From Chloroflexota bacterium (GTDB lineage Bacteria > Chloroflexota > Dormibacteria > Dormibacterales > Dormibacteraceae), in NCBI GenBank assembly GCA_005880915.1, contig VBIW01000096.1:1-41917 (forward strand): a stretch of 41,917 nucleotides of DNA. Direction: 5' to 3'. Below are positions 40,081 through 41,917 of the stretch, piece after piece (position 1 is the first letter of the stretch; each line of letters starts with the position of its first letter). The notes below the pieces were generated by a model. The model made no database searches. It had not been told where the DNA came from and was given only the letters and a program-made list of their open reading frames with translations. Both the position numbers and the translations under genes were made by a program.

Positions 40081-40326
40081 AGAGAGTGACCCACCGCGGA
40101 TGGTACGACGCGTGATCGCTGTTCCGCGTGATTCGATTTCACATCTCTGCGAGCGGGAGCGGCTTGCGTCGTCTCAACATCCGGAACGCATAGAGTGCGG
40201 CCGCAAGCATCACAGTGCTCTGTCTTCATCGAGGGGGAACAAAGGATCAGCTCACGGACAACGAGATGACGCGGAAACTCAGGAAGCGAATTCTCCGGTT
40301 TGCTCGGATATTCCCCCGGATCTGGG

Positions 40327-40351
40327 TTGATCGACGTTAACCGCCGATCAA
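40327..40351. repeat. Inverted repeat downstream of the LuxR-type gene
   Basis: TTGATCG and CGATCAA are perfect 7-bp arms with an 11-base centre containing GTTAAC. It could be an operator or part of a terminator. Confidence 0.25.
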
Positions 40352-40562
40352 ACATCGCGAGCCCAGCGCGGCCTTCGGCGGTCCAAGAGAGTTCCTCGTG
40401 CGGTCCGATGTGGCATAGACGCCCTTGTTCTCAACCTGCAAGGCGCCAATGCCAAGTGGATGCGCAAGCAGGTTGCGAACCTGTCTCACGCTCTCGATCC
40501 GATCCTGCTCCCATTGGCGACGAAACACACCGCCCCCGGGATCGCTCGGCATCTCCAAGGGG

Positions 40563-41917
40563 TCATACGACCGGACCGACGGTAGGAGTTGCCGCAACAG
40601 AGGCGGGGTCGCCCTGGTACCAGGCATCGAGCGCTCGGGCCAGGGCCAAATCGCCGCGGTGGGTCACTCCTAACTTCTGACGTATTCGCCAGAGATGAAC
40701 GCGCAGTGTGTCGGGTGTAATGCCGAGATCATCCGCTTGCTGTTCTCGCCTTTGCTGTTCGCCGTGCGCCAGCGCGTCGAGCAACGTGCGGACGATTTGC
40801 GCTTCGCGTTCAGTCAGGCCAATCGCCAGCGCCCATCCCGCGTGCGCGCCTATATCGTTGACGCTCGCACATGGCGGCGCTCCACGAAGGAGTTCAGAAA
40901 GAGCACGAGGACATTCGTCGCGACCTCCTACCTGAATGAGCCATTCGGCCGTCTGAGGCTCGAGCCAGGCACACGAGCGAAGACCCAGTGACGACATCTC
41001 CTTGAGGGCGCGAAGTGCCGGCGACCGACCCGTCCCCCGGCGAGCAGCCTCAAGAGCAAAGGATGCTGCGACGGTGCAGCCAATGGCGTGGAAACGCACG
41101 CCGAATGCGCGGAAGACGCGTTCCGCTCGTGCTAGGTGCTGGGCCGCCGATCTCATGCGGCCTTCATGAAGAGCGACGAATCCGTTGACGGCAAGTTGTC
41201 GGGCGGTTCCAAGCGCAGAGCTCGACACGGAGGAAGCCAAGAGATGTTTGGCATGGTCGATCTCGCCACAGGCAGCGGCAACGAAGGCGGCATCCGTTGG
41301 GTCGACCAGAGCGACCGTCGGGAGAAGCCGGAGCGCGCCCGCTCTGTCTCCTGTCGCGATAAGGAGACTCGCTGCTTCAGCGGTAAGATGACGCCATAGT
41401 TGAGGCTGGCACATGGCCTCGTCGCGTGCCTTCTGCAGCCGCCCTAACGCGGCTCGACTATTGCCAGAGCATCGATCCAGGAGCGACCGCGTCCCATCCG
41501 CCGCCGCCTGGAGGCTTCGCTCCATGGTCGGTGGATCCGGCAAAGAAAGGACGATGTCTAGTGCTTGGTGAATGTCGCCCGCATATGCAAGCAGCGACGC
41601 TTCCAAACAGCGAAGTTGTATCTCAAGTTCGGGATCCTGCGCGGCGCGGACCAGTTCGCGAGCGCGCGTCAAGGAGACTAGGGAGTGGGGCACACCGCTG
41701 GTGTTCAACAGATATCCGGATAGGTACATCTCTACCGCGGCTAAGACGAGGGGATCGGCGGTGCGTCGCGCGAGAAAGACCGCAGTCTCTTCGGCGTGCG
41801 CGGTTTTGCCGGCACATGCAACTCGTAACTGCTCCAACCCCTCGGGCATACGGGGCGGCTGGCCGACCCCGTGAAGTAAAGGTAGACCGGCGGCAAGGAC
41901 AGGGCTAAGGATGCCGG
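40563..41917 (-). CDS. LuxR-type transcriptional regulator (5' partial)
   Basis: The visible part has an alpha-helical TPR-like region and a C-terminal LuxR-type helix-turn-helix: LTEREAQIVRTLLDAL, then DDLGITPDTLRVHLWRIRQK and LGVTHRGDLALARAL. The frame stays open to the right edge (22 more codons upstream of the first ATG at 41849), so the N-terminus, which may include an ATPase part as in large LuxR (MalT/LAL) regulators, is likely outside the window. It is the only regulator of this type here. Confidence 0.75.
   Translation of the reverse strand, partial: GILSPVLAAGLPLLHGVGQPPRMPEGLEQLRVACAGKTAHAEETAVFLARRTADPLVLAAVEMYLSGYLLNTSGVPHSLVSLTRARELVRAAQDPELEIQLRCLEASLLAYAGDIHQALDIVLSLPDPPTMERSLQAAADGTRSLLDRCSGNSRAALGRLQKARDEAMCQPQLWRHLTAEAASLLIATGDRAGALRLLPTVALVDPTDAAFVAAACGEIDHAKHLLASSVSSSALGTARQLAVNGFVALHEGRMRSAAQHLARAERVFRAFGVRFHAIGCTVAASFALEAARRGTGRSPALRALKEMSSLGLRSCAWLEPQTAEWLIQVGGRDECPRALSELLRGAPPCASVNDIGAHAGWALAIGLTEREAQIVRTLLDALAHGEQQRREQQADDLGITPDTLRVHLWRIRQKLGVTHRGDLALARALDAWYQGDPASVAATPTVGPVV

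Larger units (their letters stand above)
39920..40562. other. Intergenic stretch between Abi_C and LuxR genes
   Basis: 643 bp with no convincing gene. Frames on both strands lack family matches or start signals. It contains a 7-bp-stem hairpin (40063-40080) and an inverted repeat (40327-40351). Confidence 0.5.

Noticed and set aside
39950..40355. Plus- and minus-strand frames in the spacer between Abi_C and LuxR
   Set aside because: Neither has a family match or a start context; the minus frame has a CxxC pair but no other zinc-ribbon features.
1..41917. CRISPR arrays or tRNA/rRNA genes
   Set aside because: No regularly spaced repeats of 25-40 bp, no tRNA cloverleaf and no rRNA sequence were noticed by eye; a tool search would be needed to exclude a tRNA.

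Overview
The window is high-GC DNA whose genes are packed into short operons joined by ATGA, GTGA or TAATG overlaps. The mix of a replication-relaxation family protein beside a TraD-like ATPase, DUF3892, DUF2188, a bacterial eqolisin, lipoproteins and orphan Dpp-type permeases suggests a Chloroflexota-like bacterium (Limnocylindria or Dormibacteria type) or a high-GC relative. No rRNA or tRNA was seen to fix this. The taxonomic call is an inference.

Region 1 (1-7.2 kb, +) is the end of a conjugation or mobilisation operon: a VirB4-type ATPase (cut by the left edge), a secreted CHAP peptidoglycan hydrolase, a lipoprotein with an HELGH metalloprotease motif, a TraD/TraG-like coupling ATPase and a replication-relaxation family protein whose first codons carry repeats. 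Two very small genes (one DUF2188) follow. Region 2 (7.2-14.1 kb) is cargo: a GMC oxidoreductase fused to a DUF1080/LamG-like domain, a decayed DUF5131 fragment, a small membrane protein, a DUF3892 protein, a Dyp-type heme peroxidase, and a divergent XRE-ImmA/IrrE plus PIN pair. A repeated 12-bp motif lies in the divergent spacer. Region 3 (14.6-17.8 kb, +) holds a beta-rich CARDB-like protein, a choice-of-anchor-X-like protein and a membrane protein.

Region 4 (17.9-26.8 kb) is the most unusual part. One minus-strand block encodes a metacaspase, a CHAT-domain protease, a YiiX-like papain-fold hydrolase, a 157-residue beta-rich protein, an M64 metallopeptidase with a tandemly repeated Lys/Glu tail, an apparently degenerate ATP-grasp homologue and an intact RimK-like ATP-grasp ligase. 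None of the proteases has a visible signal peptide. Upstream, a control region with two near-perfect palindromes separates it from a divergent membrane-protein gene. The working idea is a cytoplasmic protease cascade combined with a peptide-modifying ligase, perhaps a conflict or regulated-death system.

Region 5 (27-38 kb) holds an XRE-TPR regulator, small ORFs, a secreted C39-like protease followed by a lipoprotein-like beta-propeller protein whose start is missing, a two-permease ABC operon in which one permease is fused to a PA/M28-like domain, an ECF sigma factor with a membrane partner (probable anti-sigma factor), and a secreted eqolisin (G1 glutamic protease). Region 6 (38-42 kb) has remnants of an integrase and a patatin, an Abi_C abortive-infection gene, and a LuxR-type regulator cut by the right edge.
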